DNA of 64,000 bases from Planctomycetota bacterium (GTDB taxonomy: Bacteria > Planctomycetota > Phycisphaerae > UBA1845): the NCBI GenBank assembly GCA_024276605.1, contig JAJRWX010000009.1, forward strand, positions 124,001-188,000, in the 5' to 3' direction. This document shows positions 1 through 7,477 of the stretch, in pieces. The notes under the pieces were generated by a model that saw only the letters and a list, made by a program, of their open reading frames with translations, was not told where the DNA came from and searched no databases. Every line of letters begins with the position of its first letter. Positions within the stretch are counted from its first letter, which is position 1. A program made the position numbers and the translations under genes.

Positions 1-175
1 GTACACGCTGACCAATCTCTATCGCCTCTGCTAATTCCTCATACACACAGAAGTTGTGCGTTTTTTCCGTCGAAAGAATCGGCGCAACTTCAGCCACCAG
101 CCCCTCACGCTGCTGACCCTGCTCAACCCAGAGGAATTCACTCGATTGGGATATAATTGAAGAATCACCAGCCAT
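1..175 (-). CDS. Probable PriA (primosomal helicase) N-terminus, cut by window edge
   Basis: An open frame of 58 codons begins with ATG at 175 and runs off the left edge, so only the N-terminus is visible. From about residue 26 the pattern LVAEVAPIL, then YEELAEAIEIGQRV, resembles the start of the primosomal helicase PriA, where a beta-rich segment leads into a G-x-RV-x-VPFG motif; the last visible residues would be the beginning of that motif. PriA restarts collapsed replication forks. It lies 39 bases downstream of the sigma factor/membrane protein pair and on the same strand. The match is short and no helicase motif is present in the window, so the name is tentative; any other protein with a similar beta-rich start is possible. 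Confidence 0.45.
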   Translation of the reverse strand, partial: MAGDSSIISQSSEFLWVEQGQQREGLVAEVAPILSTEKTHNFCVYEELAEAIEIGQRV

Positions 176-214
176 CGCTAACGCCTTGAACACACGAAAA
201 CACTAGCGTAAGCG

Positions 215-592
215 CTAGTCTTTGATACGACCAGCGAGCCGGGCGATTTGCAATTCAAGACGTTTAATTTCGCGCATTAACGCGTTTTTATTGAGTTCCA
301 TCCAGAACCACACCTTCATCATCGTCACAGCCGAAAAACATACTAGGCACGCTCCCGCCCACATCAGCAGGTCGCGGGGGTCTTCAACTCGGAAGAATCG
401 TATGGCCGACAGAATACCCAGCACCATGAAAACGATCGTCCAAAAAATGGTCAAATAAACCAGCCAACGATGCTTGCCTCGAAAAGTCTCCATGACCATC
501 TCAAACATGGATAGCTCACCACCAAAATCTTCGAAAATCTCGGCATCCTCTTTTCGCAAAGCTTCACGTATTTTGTCATCGAGTTCGTTCAT
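215..592 (-). CDS. Small membrane protein, DUF6768-like, partner of the ECF sigma factor
   Basis: This 125-residue protein has a charged N-terminus (MNELDDKIREALRKEDAEIF), two membrane segments at about residues 46-66 and 77-97, and a basic amphipathic C-terminal helix (KRLELQIARLAGRIKD). The layout fits the DUF6768 family of small membrane proteins found beside sigma factor genes. Its ATG overlaps the end of the upstream sigma factor gene by four bases (ATGA type), which implies translational coupling. By position it could tether or modulate the sigma factor, but it lacks a zinc-binding anti-sigma motif, so that role is inference. Confidence 0.7.
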   Translation of the reverse strand: MNELDDKIREALRKEDAEIFEDFGGELSMFEMVMETFRGKHRWLVYLTIFWTIVFMVLGILSAIRFFRVEDPRDLLMWAGACLVCFSAVTMMKVWFWMELNKNALMREIKRLELQIARLAGRIKD

Positions 593-1149
593 GATTCCAT
601 CCTTTCCAACGTCTGCTTGAGTTGATGTCTTGCGTGAAACAAGCGCGACTTCACGGTTCCTACCGGCACATCCAACACACGAGCGATCTCAGCTAATCCC
701 ATCTCATCAAGATAATGAAGTGAAAGGATCACCCGTTGATCACTCGGCAACTTAGCCATCGCATCGCGTAACAATGTCACTTCGTTCGCCGAGTTATTTT
801 CACTCGACGTTTCATCAGCCTCTAACCTAGCCGCTTCACGTAACTCTTTCGCCACCTTCCGCTGCAAAACGCGTCGCCTGGTCCAGTCGGCGCATTTATA
901 TCGCACAATACGGTAAGCCCACGATCGAAAGCGCGCCGGGTCATCGAGTCGTCTAAGACCTCGAACAATAGCTAGCCACGCTTCCTGCGTAACATCTCGC
1001 ATAGCCTCTCGATCCGCCGTCCATCGCCACGCCAGTCGACCAAATCGCGGCTGCCATCGCGCAATCAACATCTTCAGCGACTCACCATCACCCTCCTGGC
1101 ACTGCAACACCAGCAACTCATCCTGGATGTCTTCCGGTGTCCTACTCAT
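589..1149 (-). CDS. ECF RNA polymerase sigma factor
   Basis: A 186-residue sigma-70 family protein of the extracytoplasmic function group. Region 2 is visible at about residues 25-90 (DREAMRDVTQEAWLAIVRGL, then FRSWAYRIVRYKCADWTRRR) and region 4 at about 130-180, with the helix-turn-helix LAEIARVLDVPVGTVKSRL. The linker between them is acidic and short, and there is no C-terminal extension. It would direct RNA polymerase to a small regulon. It is the first gene of a two-gene unit with the DUF6768-like membrane protein, whose start codon overlaps its stop. No conserved promoter motif could be assigned upstream (1150-1400). Confidence 0.93.
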   Translation of the reverse strand: MSRTPEDIQDELLVLQCQEGDGESLKMLIARWQPRFGRLAWRWTADREAMRDVTQEAWLAIVRGLRRLDDPARFRSWAYRIVRYKCADWTRRRVLQRKVAKELREAARLEADETSSENNSANEVTLLRDAMAKLPSDQRVILSLHYLDEMGLAEIARVLDVPVGTVKSRLFHARHQLKQTLERMES

Positions 1150-1436
1150 TCACACTCACCACTAAAGTCGCGCTGTCCGCTGTTCAGGTTCAATATTTAA
1201 CAAAAATAACGCAGTAAGATATGCAGCATCCATATCGCATAATCACCGCTCAAACCAGTTTGGTTATAGGTACTGAGGCCGAGGACTCGAAGTTCATTAA
1301 CCTCGACAAGAACCGGTCTAAAATACGCTCTATGGAAATTAACCTCTCACACGCTTGAACAAACGGCAACACGCAAATACCTTACGCCCTTAAAGAGACT
1401 TTGTGGAGCAGTAGCCGACTTTCGAGGGAACCATCA

Positions 1437-2945
1437 ATGCCGTCATCACCAGAACCCATCCGCGTACGCTTCGCACCATCGCCCACAGGTTATCTGCACA
1501 TTGGCGGGGCTAGAACCATACTCTTCAACTGGCTCGTCGCTCGGAAAGCGGGTGGCCAAATGGTATTACGCATCGAGGACACCGATCAAACCCGTCACGT
1601 GGAAGATTCCGTACAAAAAATTCTCGACGATTTACGTTGGCTCGGACTCGATTGGGACGAAGGCCCCCAGGCCGGCGGCGATCTAGGCCCTTATTTTCAG
1701 AGTCAGCGACTGGACATCTACAACCAATACTTGCAGCAACTACTCGAAAACGGTCACGCCTACTACGCCCTGGAAACACCGCAAGAACTCGAACGTATGC
1801 GCGAAAAAGCCAAAAAAGAAAGCGGCGGCTTTCGTTATCCGCGTCCCAACCCACTACCCACCGTAGCACAGGGGCTACTTGCCAAACGCGAGGGTAAGCC
1901 CGTCGTTGTGCGATGCAAAATGCCCAACGACGACATCACGGTTCACGATAGCATTCTAGGCGACATCACACTATCCGCCGATCAGTTCGAAGACTTCATC
2001 ATCCAAAAAAGCGATGGATTTCCAACTTACCATTTCGCCTGCGTGATCGACGACGCGCTGATGAAAATCACCCACGTACTTCGAGGCCAGGAACACTTGA
2101 TGAACTCGCACAAGCACGTCGCACTGCAACGCGCTCTCGGCTTCCCCACGCCTCACTATGGTCACATGCCTGTCATATTCAATCTCGATGGGTCCAAGAT
2201 GAGCAAGCGAGATAAGGAAAAAGCCGTCAAAGCCGGCCTGCCGCCGCCCGAAATTGAAGTACACGACTTTCGTCGCGCAGGTTTTTTGCCCGAGGCCATC
2301 CTAAATTTCATCGCCCTACTCGGCTGGAGTACCGGCGACGACCGGGAAACATACACCTTAGACGAACTAATGCAGGCTTTTTCAATCAAGCGTATCGGTA
2401 AAACCAACGCCAAATTTGATCGGGCTAAACTGCTTTCATTTAATACCGACTGGGCTACGCGTTTGCCATTACCGAAACTGTTGGAACACCTTAAAGATTA
2501 CGCAACGATTAACGATCTCCCCATGCGCAGCGCTACCGACGACCTGTTCATACGTCTTCTTCAAGCCTGCGCCGGCTTTCGCACCTTTACAGACCTGCAA
2601 AAAAAGATCGGCTTTCTATTCGTAGATGATGAGGCCATCGAATATGACCCCAAAGCCGTCAAGAAAGTTCTCGCCAAAAACGACGGCGCAGGCTATTCGA
2701 TGCTGGAACAAATACGTGCTAAGCTGGAAACATTAACTGACTGGTCAGGCGCATCAATCGATGCCTTGGTCAAAGCGCTTTGCGAATCGTTAGACACAAA
2801 AATGGGTAACGTCGCCCAACCGATTCGCGTAGCTGTGTCAGGCTCAACAGTTAGCCCATCCATCGGCGAGACGCTGGAGTTACTGGGAAAGAATAGGACA
2901 CTACAACGCATCGACCGATGTCTAGCCATCCGATCAACGTCGTGA
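1437..2945 (+). CDS. gltX: Glutamyl-tRNA synthetase
   Basis: Class I aminoacyl-tRNA synthetase that charges tRNA-Glu (possibly also tRNA-Gln in organisms using the amidotransferase route). The HIGH-type signature appears as HIGG at residues 21-24 after the family sequence RVRFAPSPTGYL, and the KMSKR loop lies near residue 255. The C-terminal anticodon-binding domain ends near LELLGKNRTLQRIDRCL. Length, about 502 residues, is normal. The frame is open from a TTG at 1401, but ATG 1437 is preferred: it has GAGGGA about seven bases upstream and places the catalytic core at the usual distance from the N-terminus. It converges on purC. Confidence 0.97.
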   Translation: MPSSPEPIRVRFAPSPTGYLHIGGARTILFNWLVARKAGGQMVLRIEDTDQTRHVEDSVQKILDDLRWLGLDWDEGPQAGGDLGPYFQSQRLDIYNQYLQQLLENGHAYYALETPQELERMREKAKKESGGFRYPRPNPLPTVAQGLLAKREGKPVVVRCKMPNDDITVHDSILGDITLSADQFEDFIIQKSDGFPTYHFACVIDDALMKITHVLRGQEHLMNSHKHVALQRALGFPTPHYGHMPVIFNLDGSKMSKRDKEKAVKAGLPPPEIEVHDFRRAGFLPEAILNFIALLGWSTGDDRETYTLDELMQAFSIKRIGKTNAKFDRAKLLSFNTDWATRLPLPKLLEHLKDYATINDLPMRSATDDLFIRLLQACAGFRTFTDLQKKIGFLFVDDEAIEYDPKAVKKVLAKNDGAGYSMLEQIRAKLETLTDWSGASIDALVKALCESLDTKMGNVAQPIRVAVSGSTVSPSIGETLELLGKNRTLQRIDRCLAIRSTS

Positions 2946-2962
2946 TGAAGACCACGATCCGC

Positions 2963-3865
2963 CTATCGCATTAAACGAGCCACAACATCCGCATATTTGG
3001 CAGAGGTATTTGTAACAATTTCGTCGGGAAGCTGAGGACCGGGAGGTGTTTTGTCCCACGTTCCGGCTTCGACGAGCGTCGTGAGATAATTGCGTACGTA
3101 TTGTTTATCGAAACTGTCCTGGTCGCGTCCAGGCTCATAATCATCTGCCGGCCAAAAACGAGATGAATCGGGAGTGAGCACTTCGTCAATCAGGTAATAC
3201 TCACCATTCAGCTTTCCCCATTCAAATTTGGTATCCGCGATGATAATGCCCCTCTGTCGCGCATAGTCCGCAGCCTTGTTATATAACGCCATGCTACGGT
3301 CTCGCAGCTCCTGCATACAAGACTTGCCTACAAGTTCGCAAGCACGCTCAAAGGAAACATTCTCGTCGTGACCCACATCCTCCTTGGTGGCAGGGGTGAA
3401 AATCGGTTCAGGTAGCTGTTGACACTGCTGCAGGCCCGGTGGTAACGCTATACCACACACCTCGCCGGTGTTGAGATAGTCCTTCCAGCCCGACCCTGTG
3501 ATATATCCACGCACGACAAACTCAATAGGCACCACCTCGGTCTTGATGCACCGCATGGTGCGGCCCTGCAACTGAGGCAAATATGATTCCATACCCGCAG
3601 GCGCAGTATCCTGGAGCACTTCTATGAGATGATGAAGTACGTCTCCCTGAAAAAAATCAAACCAAAAGTTGGAAACGCTTGTGAGCATCATCCCTTTTTG
3701 GGGAATAGGCGTAGGGAGAACCACATCATAGGCACTAATACGATCCGTAGCTACGAGCAATATCTCGTCCCCAAGATCGTAAATATCTCTGACTTTACCT
3801 CGACGGACGGGTACATCCGCGATATGGGTCTCTGTGACGACGGGAGTCGTATTCAAACTAGTCAT
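2963..3865 (-). CDS. purC: SAICAR synthetase (purine biosynthesis)
   Basis: Phosphoribosylaminoimidazole-succinocarboxamide synthase, which joins aspartate to CAIR using ATP in purine biosynthesis. The N-terminal nucleotide-binding segment is clear (VRRGKVRDIYDLGDEILLVA, then DRISAYDVVLP), followed by the conserved region around IEFVVRGYITGSGWKDY and the C-terminal DEVLTPDSSRFW and DSFDKQYVRNYL. At 300 residues it matches the longer eukaryote/planctomycete-type single-domain form. It is convergent with gltX (17 bases between stops) and stands alone; no other pur gene is in the window. Confidence 0.97.
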   Translation of the reverse strand: MTSLNTTPVVTETHIADVPVRRGKVRDIYDLGDEILLVATDRISAYDVVLPTPIPQKGMMLTSVSNFWFDFFQGDVLHHLIEVLQDTAPAGMESYLPQLQGRTMRCIKTEVVPIEFVVRGYITGSGWKDYLNTGEVCGIALPPGLQQCQQLPEPIFTPATKEDVGHDENVSFERACELVGKSCMQELRDRSMALYNKAADYARQRGIIIADTKFEWGKLNGEYYLIDEVLTPDSSRFWPADDYEPGRDQDSFDKQYVRNYLTTLVEAGTWDKTPPGPQLPDEIVTNTSAKYADVVARLMR

Positions 3866-3934
3866 TGGTTGGCTCCGACGCTATATAACACATAATCCGC
3901 TTGGTTTTTGCTAAATCCGTATGCTAAAACCCAC

Positions 3935-4219
3935 CTATAAATCAACATACTGCTCGCACGAAGAGCAGTCTGGAAAGCGACGATGCACCGGATTTCGTCC
4001 CTCTTCGGCGGTCATGATAACGTATAATGACACGGAATGGGAGTGCAGTATGGCCATATCGATGAAATCATCCGGGAAACTGTCTAAACATGCTCGACGA
4101 TAGCATACCAATTCGCCATAATGAACACAGATAAGGGCGAGATACGGATGTCTTCGCTCGGACCGATAGTCGATACCTTGAAAGTAAACAGCTATCAGTC
4201 GCACAATGGGTTTCATCAT
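3935..4219 (-). CDS. Uncharacterised 94-residue protein
   Basis: An open frame of 94 codons lies in the gap between purC and the GH10-like gene, divergent from the latter with about 48 bases between starts. The product is hydrophilic, rich in Arg, Tyr and Cys (HYGELVCYRRACLDSFPDDF), and ends in PDCSSCEQYVDL, so a metal site is conceivable. I do not recognise a family. Its reading frame has plausible codon use and no competing frame on either strand is convincing, but the ribosome binding site is weak. It may be a real small gene or chance. Confidence 0.4.
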   Translation of the reverse strand: MMKPIVRLIAVYFQGIDYRSERRHPYLALICVHYGELVCYRRACLDSFPDDFIDMAILHSHSVSLYVIMTAEEGRNPVHRRFPDCSSCEQYVDL

Positions 4220-4267
4220 GTCGGTAGATCCGACTTGTCGTAGTTATCGTGTTCTTGTGGGCCTACC

Positions 4268-5767
4268 ATGCTTTCATTTGTTGTCTATGCTGCCGGCGAA
4301 CTAGCTGACACAGTAAACCTAGCCGGTGCCTATGTCGTCGGTAGTGATGATGTTCCCCTCCGGGCTGAGATCACTTTCCGCAACGGCATCATCAAATGCG
4401 CCAAACAAGCTGCCGGACCAGCGGGTCTAGCCATACTCTGGCACATAGATGGCGTAGGCACGATTGTGACCGAAACCGTTCGATTGTTAGAACGACAAGC
4501 ACCCTATATTTTGCAGGTAGAATTAGCCCGTGGACGACTGCTGAGACTCAATCAGAAAATCGAGGACTGGGGCCTCCTGGATCATCGAGAACCCGAAGAA
4601 GCCCACGAGCAAATTGACGAGGCCCGCGAATTACTCATCCAGGCCTTACAAGCTGATACACCCGCCCAGGCTGCTAAATTGGGGGATAAATCACTAGCCG
4701 TTGCAACGAAAGGCTCTGAAAGCCTGTGTGCGTATCATGCGAAGGTTTTTTTCGAGCGGCGACTGCAAACAGGGTCGCTACCACGACGCGTGCTGGGGTG
4801 TGTGGTAGCAGACGAAGCCCCTCCCGAACAGGTCATATCGCATATTGCACCCACCTGTGATTTCGTCACTGTTCCAATGAACTGGCGTCAAATCGAACCG
4901 TCGGAACAGACCTATGACTGGAAGGCGATCGACAGCTGGATTGAGCTACTCGCCAAGCAAAAACTGCCCATCAAAGGTTCTCCCCTGTTGTGCTTCCACG
5001 AGGATACTGTTCCAAAATGGCTCTACGCCTGGGTAAATGATTTTGACACCCTGCGCGATCTTGCCTTTGAGCATATTCGCCGCGTCGTCCATCGTTATGG
5101 ACAATATATCCATGCATGGGATGTGGTTAGTGCGGTACACGCCCCTAATTGCATGCCGTTCAATTTTGAGCAAATCATGGAACTGACGCGAATGGCCGCT
5201 GCCCTGACCAAACAAACAGCCCCTAAATCAAGCATCATCATCGACATTGTCATGCCCTGGGGGGAATACTACAGCCGAAATCAGCGGACTATTCCCCCGC
5301 TACTCTACGCCGATATGATCGTCCAAAGCGGTGTCTGTTTTGATTCCTTTGGCCTGCAATTTCATTTTGGTCCTAAACGAGACGGCATGTTTGTTAGAGA
5401 CATGTTTCAAATTTCATCCATGCTGGACGTCTTCGGAAAACTCGGTAAACCGATTCAGATCACCGGCATCCAGGTACCATCCGGCACCGGCCCTGACGGT
5501 ACGACCACGACAAGCGATGATCGACCGGACTTATCTGGTGGAACATGGCGCGAGGAATGGAATGAACAAATTCAGGCTCAGTGGATGAATCAATTTTCTA
5601 TCTTAGCCTTGAGTAAACCTTTTGTAGAATCGATTTCGTGGGGTAGCTTGTACGACCACGGACGACAACCTGTCCCACACGGCGGACTGCTCCGATCAGA
5701 TGCGGCTCCCAAACAGGCTTACCACGATCTTGTCGCTTTCCACAAAGAAATCAAACAGGCTACTTGA
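4268..5767 (+). CDS. GH10-like protein without catalytic glutamates
   Basis: This 499-residue protein has an N-terminal beta/helical domain (about 1-170) and a C-terminal TIM-barrel domain (about 175-499) that follows glycoside hydrolase family 10 (endo-xylanases): FVTVPMNWRQIEPSEQTYDW, then IKGSPLLCFHEDTVPKWLY, then IHAWDVVSAVHAPN near residue 285. Active GH10 enzymes have WDVVNE at this last site, with Glu as the acid/base; here the pair is Ser-Ala. The nucleophile motif (IT-E-L-D) reads ITGIQV near residue 398, so the second Glu is also gone. The fold is therefore probably kept for binding or another reaction. There is no obvious signal peptide. It is followed 31 bases later by a helix-hairpin-helix gene. 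Confidence 0.8.
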   Translation: MLSFVVYAAGELADTVNLAGAYVVGSDDVPLRAEITFRNGIIKCAKQAAGPAGLAILWHIDGVGTIVTETVRLLERQAPYILQVELARGRLLRLNQKIEDWGLLDHREPEEAHEQIDEARELLIQALQADTPAQAAKLGDKSLAVATKGSESLCAYHAKVFFERRLQTGSLPRRVLGCVVADEAPPEQVISHIAPTCDFVTVPMNWRQIEPSEQTYDWKAIDSWIELLAKQKLPIKGSPLLCFHEDTVPKWLYAWVNDFDTLRDLAFEHIRRVVHRYGQYIHAWDVVSAVHAPNCMPFNFEQIMELTRMAAALTKQTAPKSSIIIDIVMPWGEYYSRNQRTIPPLLYADMIVQSGVCFDSFGLQFHFGPKRDGMFVRDMFQISSMLDVFGKLGKPIQITGIQVPSGTGPDGTTTTSDDRPDLSGGTWREEWNEQIQAQWMNQFSILALSKPFVESISWGSLYDHGRQPVPHGGLLRSDAAPKQAYHDLVAFHKEIKQAT

Positions 5768-5798
5768 TCTCAAATACTATCACGCATCTTGAATCCTC

Positions 5799-6206
5799 AT
5801 GAATTCACAAGCGTCGCCCACCAATCACGCAACCGACTACCATGATAAAAAGCGTGTGATTACCTTACGATTAACCGTCACCTTTTGCATACTTTGGCTA
5901 ATTGTCATAATAGGACTTGTGCGTTCGCCAAAGACATATTCAACTCGACCACCCTTATCACTTACGAGCTTACGTATCAATCCCAACCTAGCTGAGCCAT
6001 GGGAATTATCCACGTTACCAAGCATTGGTGATACCAAAGCCTCCGCCATCATAGACTATCGATACATGCGCACGTTGGATACTGACCTCGAAAATCCTGC
6101 ACCGGCTTTCGCCCATGCTGACGAACTACTGCACGTACGTGGCATTGGCCCAAAGACTGTCTCTAAGATAAAACCGTATTTACGTTTTGACAACGTAAAG
6201 CACTGA
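5799..6206 (+). CDS. ComEA-like helix-hairpin-helix membrane protein
   Basis: A 135-residue protein with one membrane segment near residues 21-42 and a C-terminal pair of helix-hairpin-helix motifs (WELSTLPSIGDTKASAIIDY and ELLHVRGIGPKTVSKIKPYL). This arrangement is that of ComEA-like DNA-binding proteins, which hold double-stranded DNA outside the membrane during uptake, although many homologues are only known by fold. The RINPNLAEPWEL sequence matches the usual INxNxA-xxxEL entry to the motif. It lies just downstream of the GH10-like gene and converges on the B12-domain gene with three bases between stops. Confidence 0.82.
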   Translation: MNSQASPTNHATDYHDKKRVITLRLTVTFCILWLIVIIGLVRSPKTYSTRPPLSLTSLRINPNLAEPWELSTLPSIGDTKASAIIDYRYMRTLDTDLENPAPAFAHADELLHVRGIGPKTVSKIKPYLRFDNVKH

Positions 6207-6209
6207 TAC

Positions 6210-6941
6210 CTATCCCTGTCCTGGAGATGTTAACAACGGTGGGCGGCGGCGGCGACGACGTTTTTTGGGTGCACCGAGTGGTCTAGGCTCTGCCTTTCGA
6301 GGTTCAGCCGCCTCAGCTATGGGAATCGCTTCGTAGGCCGTGTTGGCAAACAGGTCTGCATGAACCTCTTTCCACAATCCATCAGCCCGATTAAACACGC
6401 CACCGGATACCATAACGTTCATAGTGGGTGTTGCATCTACGGCACGAATCGTATCAATAAGATTTCGGACCATGGGCACACCACTAGGGTTCGTGCCATA
6501 AATCATCAGAATCTCGGGACGCATCTGCCCGACGAGTGTCAGTATTTCGTCAGCGGGAACGCCGCCACCTAGAAAATATACTTCCCAACCTCTACTCTCG
6601 AATATATCAGCCGTTATTTGTGCGCCCAATTCTTCACACTCACCTTCAGCGCAGCAAATGATTATCTTCTTTCCACTGGACTCAGCCATGTCCAGCTGCG
6701 CCTGCATTTGATCGGCAATGGCGCGGTTGATTCGGGTGGCCATATGCTCCGATGCAGCGTTGATTTTGTCTTCACGATACATCGTCTCGATCTGCTCCAT
6801 CGCAGGCCAAAGCAGGTCGCGATACAATCGCATCGTATCACCCCACCGTTTCATGCGGTCTTGTACAAACTGCCGGCAAACCATGCGATTGCCAGCTAAC
6901 AGAGGGGTCATATAATCGTTGAGCAGAGAAAGGGTCGCCAT
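6210..6941 (-). CDS. Cobalamin-binding-domain protein with altered ligand motif
   Basis: The N-terminal half is a helical B12 cap domain (LLWPAMEQIETMYREDKINA, then SEHMATRI, the counterpart of the AEEHFAS stretch in CarH/MetH-type proteins). The second half is the Rossmann-like cobalamin-binding domain. The loop that should read E-x-H-x-x-G has EGECEELG, so Glu stands where the cobalt-ligating His is expected. The C-terminus carries a basic run (PKKRRRRRRPP). The frame is open to a GTG at 6950, but ATG 6941 has AGGAG eight bases upstream. CarH-like light sensors and corrinoid methyltransferase subunits share the fold; there is no DNA-binding domain here, and its role is unknown. Confidence 0.82.
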   Translation of the reverse strand: MATLSLLNDYMTPLLAGNRMVCRQFVQDRMKRWGDTMRLYRDLLWPAMEQIETMYREDKINAASEHMATRINRAIADQMQAQLDMAESSGKKIIICCAEGECEELGAQITADIFESRGWEVYFLGGGVPADEILTLVGQMRPEILMIYGTNPSGVPMVRNLIDTIRAVDATPTMNVMVSGGVFNRADGLWKEVHADLFANTAYEAIPIAEAAEPRKAEPRPLGAPKKRRRRRRPPLLTSPGQG

Positions 6942-7477
6942 CGAATTCACTCCTTACGCTCGGACCAGACACTAAGGCCTCTGGATAGGCCTCCTGCCTG
7001 ATCCTTCGAGAGTGATCCGTAGCTTGTTTGTCTCAAAATCGGACAAGCCTCCGCTTGCCATTCCATTCACCAACCTAGCCATCCGACAAATGTCACTATG
7101 GGTAGCCTGGGTTGTTTAGCTAGAATTTTATCGGCCAGGGCGCAAAAAAAACTTGAACGCGGGCAATCATTACTTGCATGAGTCATATTTCAGCCAAATC
7201 TTGCGTTTCCTACCTTACAGAAGCGCAATCCTTGCACATCAGCAGCTATGGAACACGAAAGCCGAATGGGTGGCGGGCAATCTGTAGCTGTGTTGTCAGG
7301 GTCGATCATGACCAGCATATGGCTGAAAACTAATCTGTTTATTGTTTGCTCAAGCGCACCGGCACTTAACAAACTGAGAAACATACATAAAGTTGATCAT
7401 TACCATGCTGCAAAATTGTTTTGCCGTAGTACATCACTCGCGGAAGTACTGATTGTTATGTGGAGGTTAAAAGAACT
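6942..7477. other. 536-base intergenic region
   Basis: Divergent upstream region between the B12-domain gene and rnr. No convincing open frame, tRNA or riboswitch was seen. A short hairpin (CAAGC, loop CTCC, GCTTG, near 7043-7060) is the only structured element noticed. It presumably holds the promoters of both genes, but no clean -35/-10 pair was found. Confidence 0.5.
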
